Of a DNA stretch of 11,415 nucleotides, positions 1-11,415 are shown in pieces; the first letter of the stretch is position 1; the number at the start of each line of letters is the position of its first letter. The stretch is taken from NCBI GenBank assembly GCA_964520475.1, contig CAZFNS010000029.1, positions 1 through 11,415 on the forward strand. The letters are read 5' to 3'. The translations under genes and the position numbers were made by a program. This DNA is from Ruminobacter sp964520475. Lineage in GTDB: Bacteria; Pseudomonadota; Gammaproteobacteria; Enterobacterales; Succinivibrionaceae. Below the pieces are notes generated by a model that worked only from the letters and a program-made list of their open reading frames with translations, made no database searches and was not told the origin of the DNA.

Positions 1-2
1 AC

Positions 3-824
3 GCCGGGGCGGATGAAGCCGCGCCGGAAAGCGCCGCGGAGCCGCGTCCCGAAGAGACCGCGGACGGCGCCGCCGCGGAGACCCGGGAGGGCGAAGCCGC
101 CGCGGAGCCCGGGCCGGAGGAGCCGGCCCCGGAGGGCGCGGGCGCGCCGGCCGACGAGGCCGCGATCCCGCCGCATCTCAGCGCCGAAGAGCTCAGAAGG
201 GAGCTCTTTTCCGCCCGGATCTCGATAAAGCGGCTCAAAGAGGAAAAGAACCGGCTGAAAGCAGAGGAAGAGAAAAAGCTCGAGGCCGCGCGGCAGGACA
301 AAGAGGCCCTCATGAGGCAGTACGACGAGTACCGGAGCAACGCCGCGGCCGAGCAGGACGCTAAGCAGAAGAAGCTCATCGAGACAACCCAGAAGAAACT
401 CGCCGAGGCCATCGAGGCGAGCCGGAACGAGGTGAAGCAGATCCGCGCGCGGAGCGAGGCCGAGATCGCCAAGGCCAAGAGTTTCGCGCTCGAGGGCTTC
501 GTGAAGGATCTCATCCCGAGCATCGAGCCGCTCGAGAAGGCGCTCTTCTACGCCGACCCCGGCGACGAGCGCCAGCGGAGCCTGATCGAGGGGCTCGGCA
601 TGACCATGGATCTGATCGTCGGGGCCCTGACCCGGCACGGGGTCGAGATCGTCGATCCGCTCAACGAGCCGTTCGACCCGAATTTCCACCAGGCGATCCA
701 GCACCTCCCCGACCCGGCCGTGCCGGCGAACCGTGTGATGGGCGTGGTGCAGAAGGGATACGTGCTCAACGGGCGCCTGCTCAAGCCCGCGCTGGTGGTG
801 GTCTCCTCGGGGCCCGGGCGCTGA
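3..824 (+). CDS. grpE: GrpE nucleotide exchange factor of DnaK (5' end outside window)
   Basis: GrpE releases ADP from DnaK so that the chaperone can be reloaded with ATP; it works as a cytosolic dimer. The reading frame is open from the window edge, so the start codon lies upstream and the ATG at 312 is internal. Visible residues 1-58 (about 3-176) are low complexity, rich in Ala, Pro and Glu. Residues 59-160 form a long charged, probably coiled-coil helix. From FALEGF (residue 161) the protein matches the GrpE four-helix and beta-wing region, with FDPNFHQAI and the family signature QKGYVLNGR near the C-terminus. With 273 residues already visible it is longer than the usual roughly 200, because of the acidic tract and long helix. 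It lies 129 bp upstream of dnaK1. The family call is firm; the true start is not visible. Confidence 0.95.
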   Translation, partial: AGADEAAPESAAEPRPEETADGAAAETREGEAAAEPGPEEPAPEGAGAPADEAAIPPHLSAEELRRELFSARISIKRLKEEKNRLKAEEEKKLEAARQDKEALMRQYDEYRSNAAAEQDAKQKKLIETTQKKLAEAIEASRNEVKQIRARSEAEIAKAKSFALEGFVKDLIPSIEPLEKALFYADPGDERQRSLIEGLGMTMDLIVGALTRHGVEIVDPLNEPFDPNFHQAIQHLPDPAVPANRVMGVVQKGYVLNGRLLKPALVVVSSGPGR

Positions 825-841
825 AATATTTCGCGCCGCCC

Positions 842-872
842 CTTGATATCCCGGAAAGAGACCTTATGTAAT
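842..872 (+). promoter_or_regulatory. Candidate heat-shock (RpoH) and sigma70 promoter before dnaK1
   Basis: Two promoter readings overlap here. CTTG (842-845), 17 bases, then CTTATGT (863-869) fits the alphaproteobacterial RpoH pattern CTTG-N17/18-CYTATNT. CTTGATA (842-848) also differs by one base from the E. coli sigma32 -35 element CTTGAAA. Independently, TTGATA (843-848), an 18-bp spacer and TGTAAT (867-872) each match the sigma70 elements at five of six positions. Transcription would start near 876-880, leaving a leader of about 75 nt before dnaK1. Heat-shock control would suit the genes. No CIRCE element (the HrcA operator TTAGCACTC-N9-GAGTGCTAA) is present in the gap. Confidence 0.6.
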
Positions 873-891
873 ACAGTGAAGAGATAACGCG

Positions 892-925
892 GGGGCCGCG
901 GCGGAAACGGAAAAGACGCGGCCCC
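892..925 (+). other. GC-rich hairpin in the dnaK1 leader
   Basis: A perfect 9-bp inverted repeat pairs 892-900 (GGGGCCGCG) with 917-925 (CGCGGCCCC) around a purine-rich 16-nt loop. It sits between the predicted transcription start and the dnaK1 ribosome binding site (AGGAG, 940-944). No T-run follows, so it is not a standard intrinsic terminator. It could stabilise the 5' end of the dnaK1 mRNA or mark a processing point in a grpE-dnaK transcript. The ribosome binding site is not part of the pairing, so it is not an obvious RNA thermometer. Confidence 0.5.
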
Positions 926-953
926 GAAGATTTGCATACAGGAGTTTCAGAAC

Positions 954-2849
<1,896 letters not shown>

Positions 2850-2858
2850 AGGCGGAAC

Positions 2859-2876
2859 CGCCGGGCACGCCCGGCG
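2859..2876 (+). other. Short GC-rich palindrome after dnaK1 stop
   Basis: CGCCGGGC (2859-2866) and GCCCGGCG (2869-2876) form a perfect inverted repeat with a 2-base centre, so about seven pairs can form with a 4-nt loop. It begins 10 bases after the dnaK1 stop. It lacks a following T-run and is more likely an mRNA 3'-end stabiliser or pause hairpin than a terminator. Confidence 0.45.
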
Positions 2877-2889
2877 CTGAAAATCAAGG

Positions 2890-2920
2890 TAACGGACGAC
2901 GCTTCGCGCTGAGTCCGTTA
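2890..2920 (+). terminator. Weak terminator- or attenuator-like hairpin between dnaK1 and dnaK2
   Basis: TAACGGAC (2890-2897) pairs perfectly with GTCCGTTA (2913-2920). A small inner CGC/GCG stem (2900-2908) can form inside the loop. The 3' side continues TTGTGCTT, which is U-rich but not a clean U-run, so termination would be partial at best. It may lower readthrough from dnaK1 into dnaK2. Confidence 0.35.
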
Positions 2921-2925
2921 TTGTG

Positions 2926-2932
2926 CTTGAAA
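2926..2932 (+). promoter_or_regulatory. Isolated sigma32-type -35 element before dnaK2
   Basis: CTTGAAA at 2926-2932 is a perfect match to the sigma32 (RpoH) -35 consensus and also contains TTGAAA for sigma70. I see no convincing -10 at the normal spacing: the downstream bases are GC-rich, and TTAAAT at 2958-2963 is too far (25 bp). It is at best half a promoter and may be chance, though its place 61 bp before the dnaK2 start is suggestive. Confidence 0.25.
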
Positions 2933-2986
2933 AAGGTGCGTCCGGATCGGGCGGGCCTTAAATCACGGAAGCGGGAACGGGAAACG

Positions 2987-4861
<1,875 letters not shown>

Positions 4862-4895
4862 CCGGACGGGAAAGCGGCCGGAAGAAACGCCTTAC

Positions 4896-4925
4896 GCGCG
4901 GCGGGCCGCGCCGGCGGAACCGGCG
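4896..4925 (+). other. Two overlapping, mutually exclusive hairpins between dnaK2 and dnaK3
   Basis: GCGCGG (4896-4901) pairs with CCGCGC (4906-4911) around CGGG, and CGCCGG (4909-4914) pairs with CCGGCG (4920-4925) around CGGAA. The two stems share bases 4909-4911, so only one can form fully. A T5 run follows at 4933-4937 after a 7-base gap, giving weak terminator character. The dnaK3 ribosome binding site AAGGAG (4950-4955) lies just downstream. Confidence 0.35.
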
Positions 4926-4964
4926 GCGAAGATTTTTGTACGGTAAATAAAGGAGACAGGAACA

Positions 4965-6782
<1,818 letters not shown>

Positions 6783-6814
6783 GACGGGCGTATTTCGGAA
6801 AGGAAAGGGCAAGG

Positions 6815-8746
6815 ATGGGCAAGATTATCGGCATAGACCTCGGCACCACGAATTCGTGCGTGGCGGTTTACGAGCGCGGCGCCGTGACCGTGCTCGAGAA
6901 CGCGGAGGGGCGCCGCACCACCCCCTCGGTCGTCGCCTACGCCGAGGACGGCGCCATCCTGGTCGGGGAGGCCGCGAAGCGCCAGATCGTGACCAATCCC
7001 CGGAACACCCTGTTCGCCGTCAAGAGACTGATCGGCCGGCGCTACGACGACCCCGAGGTCAGGCGCGACGCGGCCGTCCTGCCCTATAAAATCGTCAGGG
7101 CCCCGAACGGCGACGCCTGGGTGAGCGTTCGGGGCGGGAGCAAATCGCCGCCGCAGATCTCGGCGGAAGTTCTCAGGAAGATGCGGAAGACCGCCGAGGA
7201 CGCGCTCGGCGAGCGGATAACCGACGCGGTCGTCACCGTCCCGGCCTATTTCGACGACCGGCAGCGCAAGGCCACGAAGGACGCGGGCCGCGCCGCGGGG
7301 CTGAACGTGCTGCGCATCATCAACGAGCCCACGGCGGCCGCCCTGGCGTACGGCCTGGGTTCGTTCGGCGGCGCCCGGGGCCCGGCGCCGCGCGCGCCCG
7401 GCTCCGGCGCGGTCCGTCCCTACGATCCTTCCGCGAGCGGGCGGTACCAGGTGATTCCGGCGGGATCCGAGGCGCCGGCGCCGTGCCGGGGCGCGCGGAA
7501 GATCGCGGTGTACGACCTCGGCGGGGGCACTTTCGACGTCTCGATCATCGGCGTGGACGACTCCGGCGGCGAGCGGACCTTCGAGGTGCTGGCCGCGAGC
7601 GGCGACACCCGCCTGGGCGGCGAGGATTTCGACGACATCCTGACCGCTTACCTGATCGACGTTTTCCGGGCCGAAAACCGCCGGATCGATCTCCGGAAAG
7701 ATCCGGCCGCCCTGCAGCGGGTCCGGGAAGCGGCCGAACAGGCCAAGATCGCGCTGTCGTCCGCCGCGCGGACCGACGTGAGCCTGCCGTACCTGGCCGC
7801 GGACTCGTCCGGGCCCAGGCACCTGAACGTGACGCTCACCCGGGAAAAGCTCGAGTCCCTGGTCGGGGATCTGGCGCGGCGGACCCTCGTTTCGGCGGAG
7901 CGGGCCCTGCGGGACGCGGGCCTGAGGCCGGGGGACATAGACGAGGTGCTGCTGGTCGGGGGCCAGACCCGCATGCCCCTGGTGCGGCGGATCGTCGCGG
8001 AGTTCTTCGGCCGGGAGCCGCGCAAAGACGTCAACCCGGACGAGGCCGTGGCCATCGGCGCCGCCATCCAGGGGTCCGTGCTCGAGGGCGCGCGGGAAGA
8101 CGTGCTGCTGCTCGACGTGACGCCGCTGTCCCTGGGCACCAACATACAGAATCCCCGCCGGTTCGGCCCGGATCTGATGGCGGTCGTGGTGGAAAGGAAC
8201 ACGCCGATTCCGGGCCGGAAAACCAGACTCTTCACCACCGCCGACGACAACCAGACGGCGGTGATCGTCAAGGTGCTCCAGGGCGAGGGCGAGCGCGCGC
8301 AAGACAACACGCTGCTCGGCGAGTTTATCCTGGACGGCATCGTCCCGGCTCCCGCGGGGACGCCGGAGATCGACGTCACGTTCGAGGTCGATTCCGACGG
8401 CCTCATCCGCGTGAGCGCGCGGGACCGGAAGACGGGCCGGGAGCAGCATATCACGGTCCGGTCGCCCTCCGGCCTTTCCGAGCGCGAAGTCCGGGATCTC
8501 GAAGATCTCGCGTACGCGCGCGACCGGGCGGAAGATCTGATTTACCTCTGCGAAAGAGGGGCGCGGGAGCGCGGCCGCGGCATCCCCGAACGGGAGCGGG
8601 CCAGTCTCGGCCGGGCCGTGGGGGACCTCGAGAGCGCCGCCCGCGGCGACGACTTCGGGAGAATAGAGCGGGCCGAAAGAAACCTCGCGGATCTCGCCGA
8701 GTCGCTCGGCCTGATCGCGCGGCGGCGCCGGAACCGCGGCGACTGA
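6815..8746 (+). CDS. DnaK4, divergent Hsp70 with lost lid latch and loop insertions
   Basis: A 643-residue Hsp70 and the most diverged of the four. The ATG at 6815 follows AAGGAA (6800-6805) and starts MGKIIGIDLGTTNS. ATPase residues are kept (D8, T11, K70, E171, the DLGGGTFD loop), as are R167 and the linker VLLLDV (D434). Three structural changes stand out. Residues 181-228 form a Gly/Ala/Pro-rich loop 40 residues longer than in E. coli. Residues 445-453 add six residues to the substrate arch loop, with I401 replaced by Thr. The lid lacks 14 residues at the helix A/B junction, removing D526, while R467 is Ala (A514) and H544 is Tyr (Y577). The tail is short and basic (RRRRNRGD). The reading frame is intact and domain order normal, so this looks like a functional, specialised Hsp70 rather than a decaying copy. 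Confidence 0.93.
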   Translation: MGKIIGIDLGTTNSCVAVYERGAVTVLENAEGRRTTPSVVAYAEDGAILVGEAAKRQIVTNPRNTLFAVKRLIGRRYDDPEVRRDAAVLPYKIVRAPNGDAWVSVRGGSKSPPQISAEVLRKMRKTAEDALGERITDAVVTVPAYFDDRQRKATKDAGRAAGLNVLRIINEPTAAALAYGLGSFGGARGPAPRAPGSGAVRPYDPSASGRYQVIPAGSEAPAPCRGARKIAVYDLGGGTFDVSIIGVDDSGGERTFEVLAASGDTRLGGEDFDDILTAYLIDVFRAENRRIDLRKDPAALQRVREAAEQAKIALSSAARTDVSLPYLAADSSGPRHLNVTLTREKLESLVGDLARRTLVSAERALRDAGLRPGDIDEVLLVGGQTRMPLVRRIVAEFFGREPRKDVNPDEAVAIGAAIQGSVLEGAREDVLLLDVTPLSLGTNIQNPRRFGPDLMAVVVERNTPIPGRKTRLFTTADDNQTAVIVKVLQGEGERAQDNTLLGEFILDGIVPAPAGTPEIDVTFEVDSDGLIRVSARDRKTGREQHITVRSPSGLSEREVRDLEDLAYARDRAEDLIYLCERGARERGRGIPERERASLGRAVGDLESAARGDDFGRIERAERNLADLAESLGLIARRRRNRGD

Positions 8747-8752
8747 CGACGC

Positions 8753-8791
8753 CGGCGTGCGGAGCGCGGCGGGAGCCGCGCGGAGACGCCG
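8753..8791 (+). other. Long interrupted hairpin between dnaK4 and dnaJ
   Basis: An outer stem pairs CGGCGT (8753-8758) with ACGCCG (8786-8791). An inner 7-bp stem pairs GCGCGGC (8764-8770) with GCCGCGC (8775-8781) around a GGGA tetraloop. The whole structure fills much of the 90-bp gap. No T-run follows directly, so termination is unlikely. It could act as an RNA processing or stability element that sets dnaJ levels apart from the dnaK messages. Confidence 0.5.
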
Positions 8792-8836
8792 CCCGGGCGC
8801 GGCGAAGATTGATTTTAACCAACGGAGAAACTGTTT

Positions 8837-10024
<1,188 letters not shown>

Positions 10025-10071
10025 CCCCGCGTAAAAATTGCGGGCGCCGTATGGAATTTGTACCGCCCGGG

Positions 10072-10080
10072 TGCTAAAAT
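10072..10080 (+). promoter_or_regulatory. Extended -10 promoter candidate for greA
   Basis: TGC TAAAAT at 10072-10080 fits the extended -10 pattern TGn-TATAAT, with five of six hexamer bases. The -35 position, TGGAAT (10052-10057, 17-bp spacer), matches only three of six bases, which is common for extended -10 promoters. Transcription would start near 10087, the first base of the hairpin that follows, and the terminator at 10130-10163 would then lie inside the greA leader. Confidence 0.45.
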
Positions 10081-10086
10081 AAAATC

Positions 10087-10109
10087 CGCCGCGGGACCGG
10101 CCCGCGGCG
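10087..10109 (+). other. 9-bp hairpin in the greA leader
   Basis: CGCCGCGGG (10087-10095) pairs perfectly with CCCGCGGCG (10101-10109) around ACCGG. Its loop and the start of its 3' arm (ACCGGCC, 10096-10102) are also complementary to GGCCGGT (10146-10152) in the 3' arm of the downstream terminator. This hairpin could therefore compete with an antiterminating pairing. Confidence 0.55.
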
Positions 10110-10129
10110 TGAATCGGGACGAACCCGCG

Positions 10130-10163
10130 GAATCGGCCGCCCGGCGGCCGGTTCGTTTTTTTT
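10130..10163 (+). terminator. Strong intrinsic terminator or attenuator just before greA
   Basis: The stem pairs 10130-10140 with 10144-10154: 11 pairs including one G-U, around a CCG loop. One base later an uninterrupted run of eight T begins (10156-10163). This is a textbook Rho-independent terminator. It ends 24 bases before the greA ATG, which leaves no room for a promoter between them. It can end dnaJ transcripts, but any greA message started upstream must read through it, so it should also act as a greA attenuator. Confidence 0.9.
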
Positions 10164-10187
10164 ATCTGATAAAGGGGGGATAAAAAA

Positions 10188-10667
10188 ATGGACAGAACTC
10201 CGATGACCGTCCAGGGGGCGGAAACCATTCGCAGGGAGCTCGACTACCTCAAGGGCACCGAGCGTCCCCGCATCTCCGCCATGATCGCCGAGGCCCGGGA
10301 GCACGGGGATCTCAAGGAAAACGCCGAGTACCACGCGGCCCGCGAGTCCCAGGGCATGTGCGAGGCCAGGATCAAGGATCTGGAGGCGCAGCTTTCCACC
10401 GCCGAGATCATCGACATCACCAGGGTAAAGGTCTCCGGGCCCCGCAAGGTCATTTTCGGGGCGACGGTGCAGCTCGAAAAAGAGGACGGCACCGCCATAA
10501 CCTACCGGATCGTCGGCGAGCACGAGTCCGACGTCAAGAACGGCCTGCTCTCCTACAAGACTCCCATCGCGCGGAGCCTCATGGGCAAATACGCGGGCGA
10601 CGAGGTGGAAGTGACCACCCCGAAGGGCAGGGTCGTCTACTACATCACCGAAATTCTCTACGTCTGA
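10188..10667 (+). CDS. greA: GreA, transcript cleavage factor of RNA polymerase
   Basis: GreA enters the RNA polymerase secondary channel and helps the enzyme cleave the 3' end of backtracked RNA, restarting stalled elongation. The 159-residue length is typical for the family. Residues 1-75 form the N-terminal coiled coil with the conserved tip HGDLKENAEYH; D41 and E44 are the acidic tip residues that position the catalytic metal in E. coli GreA. The C-terminal FKBP-like domain includes VIFGATV, YRIVG and SPIAR-like TPIARSLMGK. The ATG at 10188 follows a strong purine ribosome binding site (AAGGGGGGA, 10172-10180). It is set apart from dnaJ by an intrinsic terminator and is probably its own transcription unit, under leader control. 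Confidence 0.97.
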   Translation: MDRTPMTVQGAETIRRELDYLKGTERPRISAMIAEAREHGDLKENAEYHAARESQGMCEARIKDLEAQLSTAEIIDITRVKVSGPRKVIFGATVQLEKEDGTAITYRIVGEHESDVKNGLLSYKTPIARSLMGKYAGDEVEVTTPKGRVVYYITEILYV

Positions 10668-10673
10668 TTTCTT

Positions 10674-10722
10674 CCGGCCGCGCCCCGGCGGCGCGGCCGG
10701 CTCTTCCCATCCGGCTTTTTTT
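10674..10722 (+). terminator. Terminator region after greA
   Basis: An 11-bp perfect stem pairs 10674-10684 with 10690-10700 around CCGGC, followed by a pyrimidine-rich stretch. A T7 run comes later, at 10716-10722. An alternative 5-bp stem, GCCGG (10696-10700) with CCGGC (10711-10715), lies directly before that T7 run. Either reading gives a plausible end for greA transcripts, starting a few bases after the stop codon; the two folds exclude each other. Confidence 0.6.
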
Positions 10723-10809
10723 CCCGGATAAGTCCGGATTGCCCCGCCGCGTCCGCGCTCCCGGCTCCCCGCGTTTCCGCCCGGACTGTGAGAACGGTCG
10801 TAAAAAAGA

Positions 10810-10840
10810 GCGGGCGGCCCGCCGAAAAAATTCGGGCGGG
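10810..10840 (+). other. Overlapping inverted repeats in the greA-lipoprotein gap
   Basis: GCGGG (10810-10814) can pair with CCCGC (10818-10822), and CCGCC (10819-10823) can pair with GGCGG (10835-10839), extended inward by GAA/TTC next to a bulged G. Read on the minus strand, the first stem is followed by TCTTTTTTA, a weak terminator for antisense transcripts. No minus-strand gene nearby needs one. Function is uncertain. Confidence 0.3.
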
Positions 10841-10848
10841 GAAAAAAC

Positions 10849-10876
10849 CTGTAGAATTACAGACAGATCACATAAT
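10849..10876 (+). promoter_or_regulatory. Possible promoter region of the lipoprotein gene
   Basis: Two -10-like hexamers lie upstream of the lipoprotein start, TAGAAT (10852-10857) and CATAAT (10871-10876), each five of six to TATAAT. Neither has a good -35 at 16-18 bp. The first lies within the short palindrome CTGTA-GAAT-TACAG (10849-10862), which could be an operator. The AT-rich stretch stands out against its GC-rich surroundings. Confidence 0.3.
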
Positions 10877-10904
10877 CGTCAAACTTACGCAGGAGACAAA
10901 ATAC

Positions 10905-11415
10905 ATGACCAGAATCACCGCCGCGGCCGCCGCGATCGGCGCCGCCTTTTTGATCGGCTCGGCCGCGCTTCTCGGAGGATGCGCGTCGACCGGATCTTCC
11001 GCCGCTTCCGAGGAAAGCTCCCGGTACGCCGTGGGCCTCACCCCCGAAGCCGAGATCCTGGCCGAGCTGGGCGAGCCGGGCGTGTCCAGCTACGTGTACC
11101 GGCAGCCGTCGCTCGATCAACTGGAGGCGAAGTACCTCGCCAAGGGCGAGAAACTGAACCAATACCTCGACGTGACCAAACTGCTGTACAAAACCGACGT
11201 CTACACCTGGTCCGATCTGCAGACGGGCGACGTGACCATCGCCTTTTTCGTGTTCGACCGGGACGGCGGCACGCTCGTCCACCTGGAGGAGAAAAACTTT
11301 AACCTCCTCAGGCAGGACGACGCCGAGATCGAGAAAATTCTGAAAGAGACTCTGGAAAAGCAGACGGAAATGTTCGAAGCGCCCGGCGTCGCCCGGGTCG
11401 AGGCGGAGCTCGCCC
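10905..11415 (+). CDS. Predicted lipoprotein of unknown function (3' end outside window)
   Basis: The frame opens at ATG 10905 behind AGGAGA (10891-10896, 8-base spacer) and is still open at the window edge, giving 170 visible codons. Residues 1-25 form an Ala-rich hydrophobic signal peptide with an Arg at position 3. The lipobox LGGC gives a lipidated Cys26, followed by a Ser/Ala-rich linker. The mature part has no motif I recognise with certainty. ILAELGEPG followed later by IAFFVFDRDGGTL faintly recalls the LG-P and FD-x-x-G-x-L pattern of BamE/SmpA-type outer membrane lipoproteins, but this is too weak to name it. The last visible residues are charged and probably helical. It is probably a separate transcription unit from greA, given the terminator region between them. 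Confidence 0.75.
   Translation, partial: MTRITAAAAAIGAAFLIGSAALLGGCASTGSSAASEESSRYAVGLTPEAEILAELGEPGVSSYVYRQPSLDQLEAKYLAKGEKLNQYLDVTKLLYKTDVYTWSDLQTGDVTIAFFVFDRDGGTLVHLEEKNFNLLRQDDAEIEKILKETLEKQTEMFEAPGVARVEAELA

Noticed and set aside
13..228. Arg/Pro-rich 71-residue frame at the window start
   Set aside because: It is a shifted reading of the Ala/Pro/Glu-rich N-terminal part of grpE, whose frame is open through the same region and continues into a clear GrpE domain.
312..824. ATG at 312 as the start of grpE
   Set aside because: The frame is open far upstream with helix-forming sequence that continues the coiled coil, so this Met is internal.
825..953. CIRCE operator or RNA thermometer before dnaK1
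   Set aside because: No TTAGCACTC-N9-GAGTGCTAA is present, and no stretch complementary to the AGGAG site is found in the leader, so neither HrcA control nor a simple thermosensor is supported.
2921..2986. TTG at 2921 as the start of dnaK2
   Set aside because: The added 22 residues are basic and unlike any DnaK N-terminus, while the ATG at 2987 gives the standard start aligned with the other three copies.
10849..10862. LexA box (CTGT-AGAATT-ACAG)
   Set aside because: The spacing is two bases too short for the CTG-N10-CAG consensus of proteobacterial LexA.
10358..11302. 314-residue plus-strand frame overlapping greA and the lipoprotein
   Set aside because: It crosses the greA stop and the terminator region and is low-complexity Arg-rich; both real genes lie in other frames with clear family or signal-peptide features.

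Overview
This GC-rich window holds a DnaK (Hsp70) chaperone locus, with every gene on the + strand. The order is grpE (5' end off the window), four complete tandem dnaK genes, dnaJ, greA and the start of a lipoprotein gene that runs off the 3' edge. Several proteins look proteobacterial, most like Gammaproteobacteria: the GrpE C-terminal pattern (HQAI, then QKGYVLNGR), the repeated DIFGD motif in DnaJ, the E. coli-like first DnaK, and the HGDLKENAEYHAAR block of GreA. This placement rests on remembered family sequences, not on a database search.

Layout: 3-824 grpE; 842-872 promoter-like site of heat-shock and housekeeping type; 954-2849 dnaK1 (canonical, with an acidic C-terminal tail); 2987-4861 dnaK2; 4965-6782 dnaK3; 6815-8746 dnaK4 (most diverged); 8837-10024 dnaJ; 10072-10163 an extended -10 site, a hairpin and a strong intrinsic terminator just before greA (10188-10667); 10674-10722 terminator region; 10905 to the edge, lipoprotein. 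GC-rich inverted repeats lie in every intergenic gap of the chaperone cluster except the 32-bp dnaK3-dnaK4 gap.

The remarkable part is the dnaK array. All four proteins keep the residues for ATP binding, hydrolysis, interdomain linkage and J-protein contact. They differ where an Hsp70 meets its substrate. DnaK2 has Glu at the substrate arch position (E. coli M404). DnaK4 has a 6-residue insertion in the same loop. DnaK4 has also lost three of the four residues that latch the lid in E. coli (R467, D526, H544), the middle one through a 14-residue lid deletion. DnaK2 and DnaK4 carry 22- and 40-residue Gly/Ala/Pro-rich insertions at the same point of the nucleotide-binding domain. Only DnaK1 keeps the disordered tail ending DADFEEL. 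A 366-bp stretch is identical between dnaK1 and dnaK3, which points to recent gene conversion. My inference is a set of Hsp70s with diverged substrate handling that share one GrpE and one DnaJ.

In normal function DnaJ delivers unfolded clients and stimulates DnaK ATPase, and GrpE exchanges the nucleotide. GreA rescues backtracked RNA polymerase. Its leader looks like an attenuator, because the intrinsic terminator lies too close to the greA start for a promoter to fit between them.
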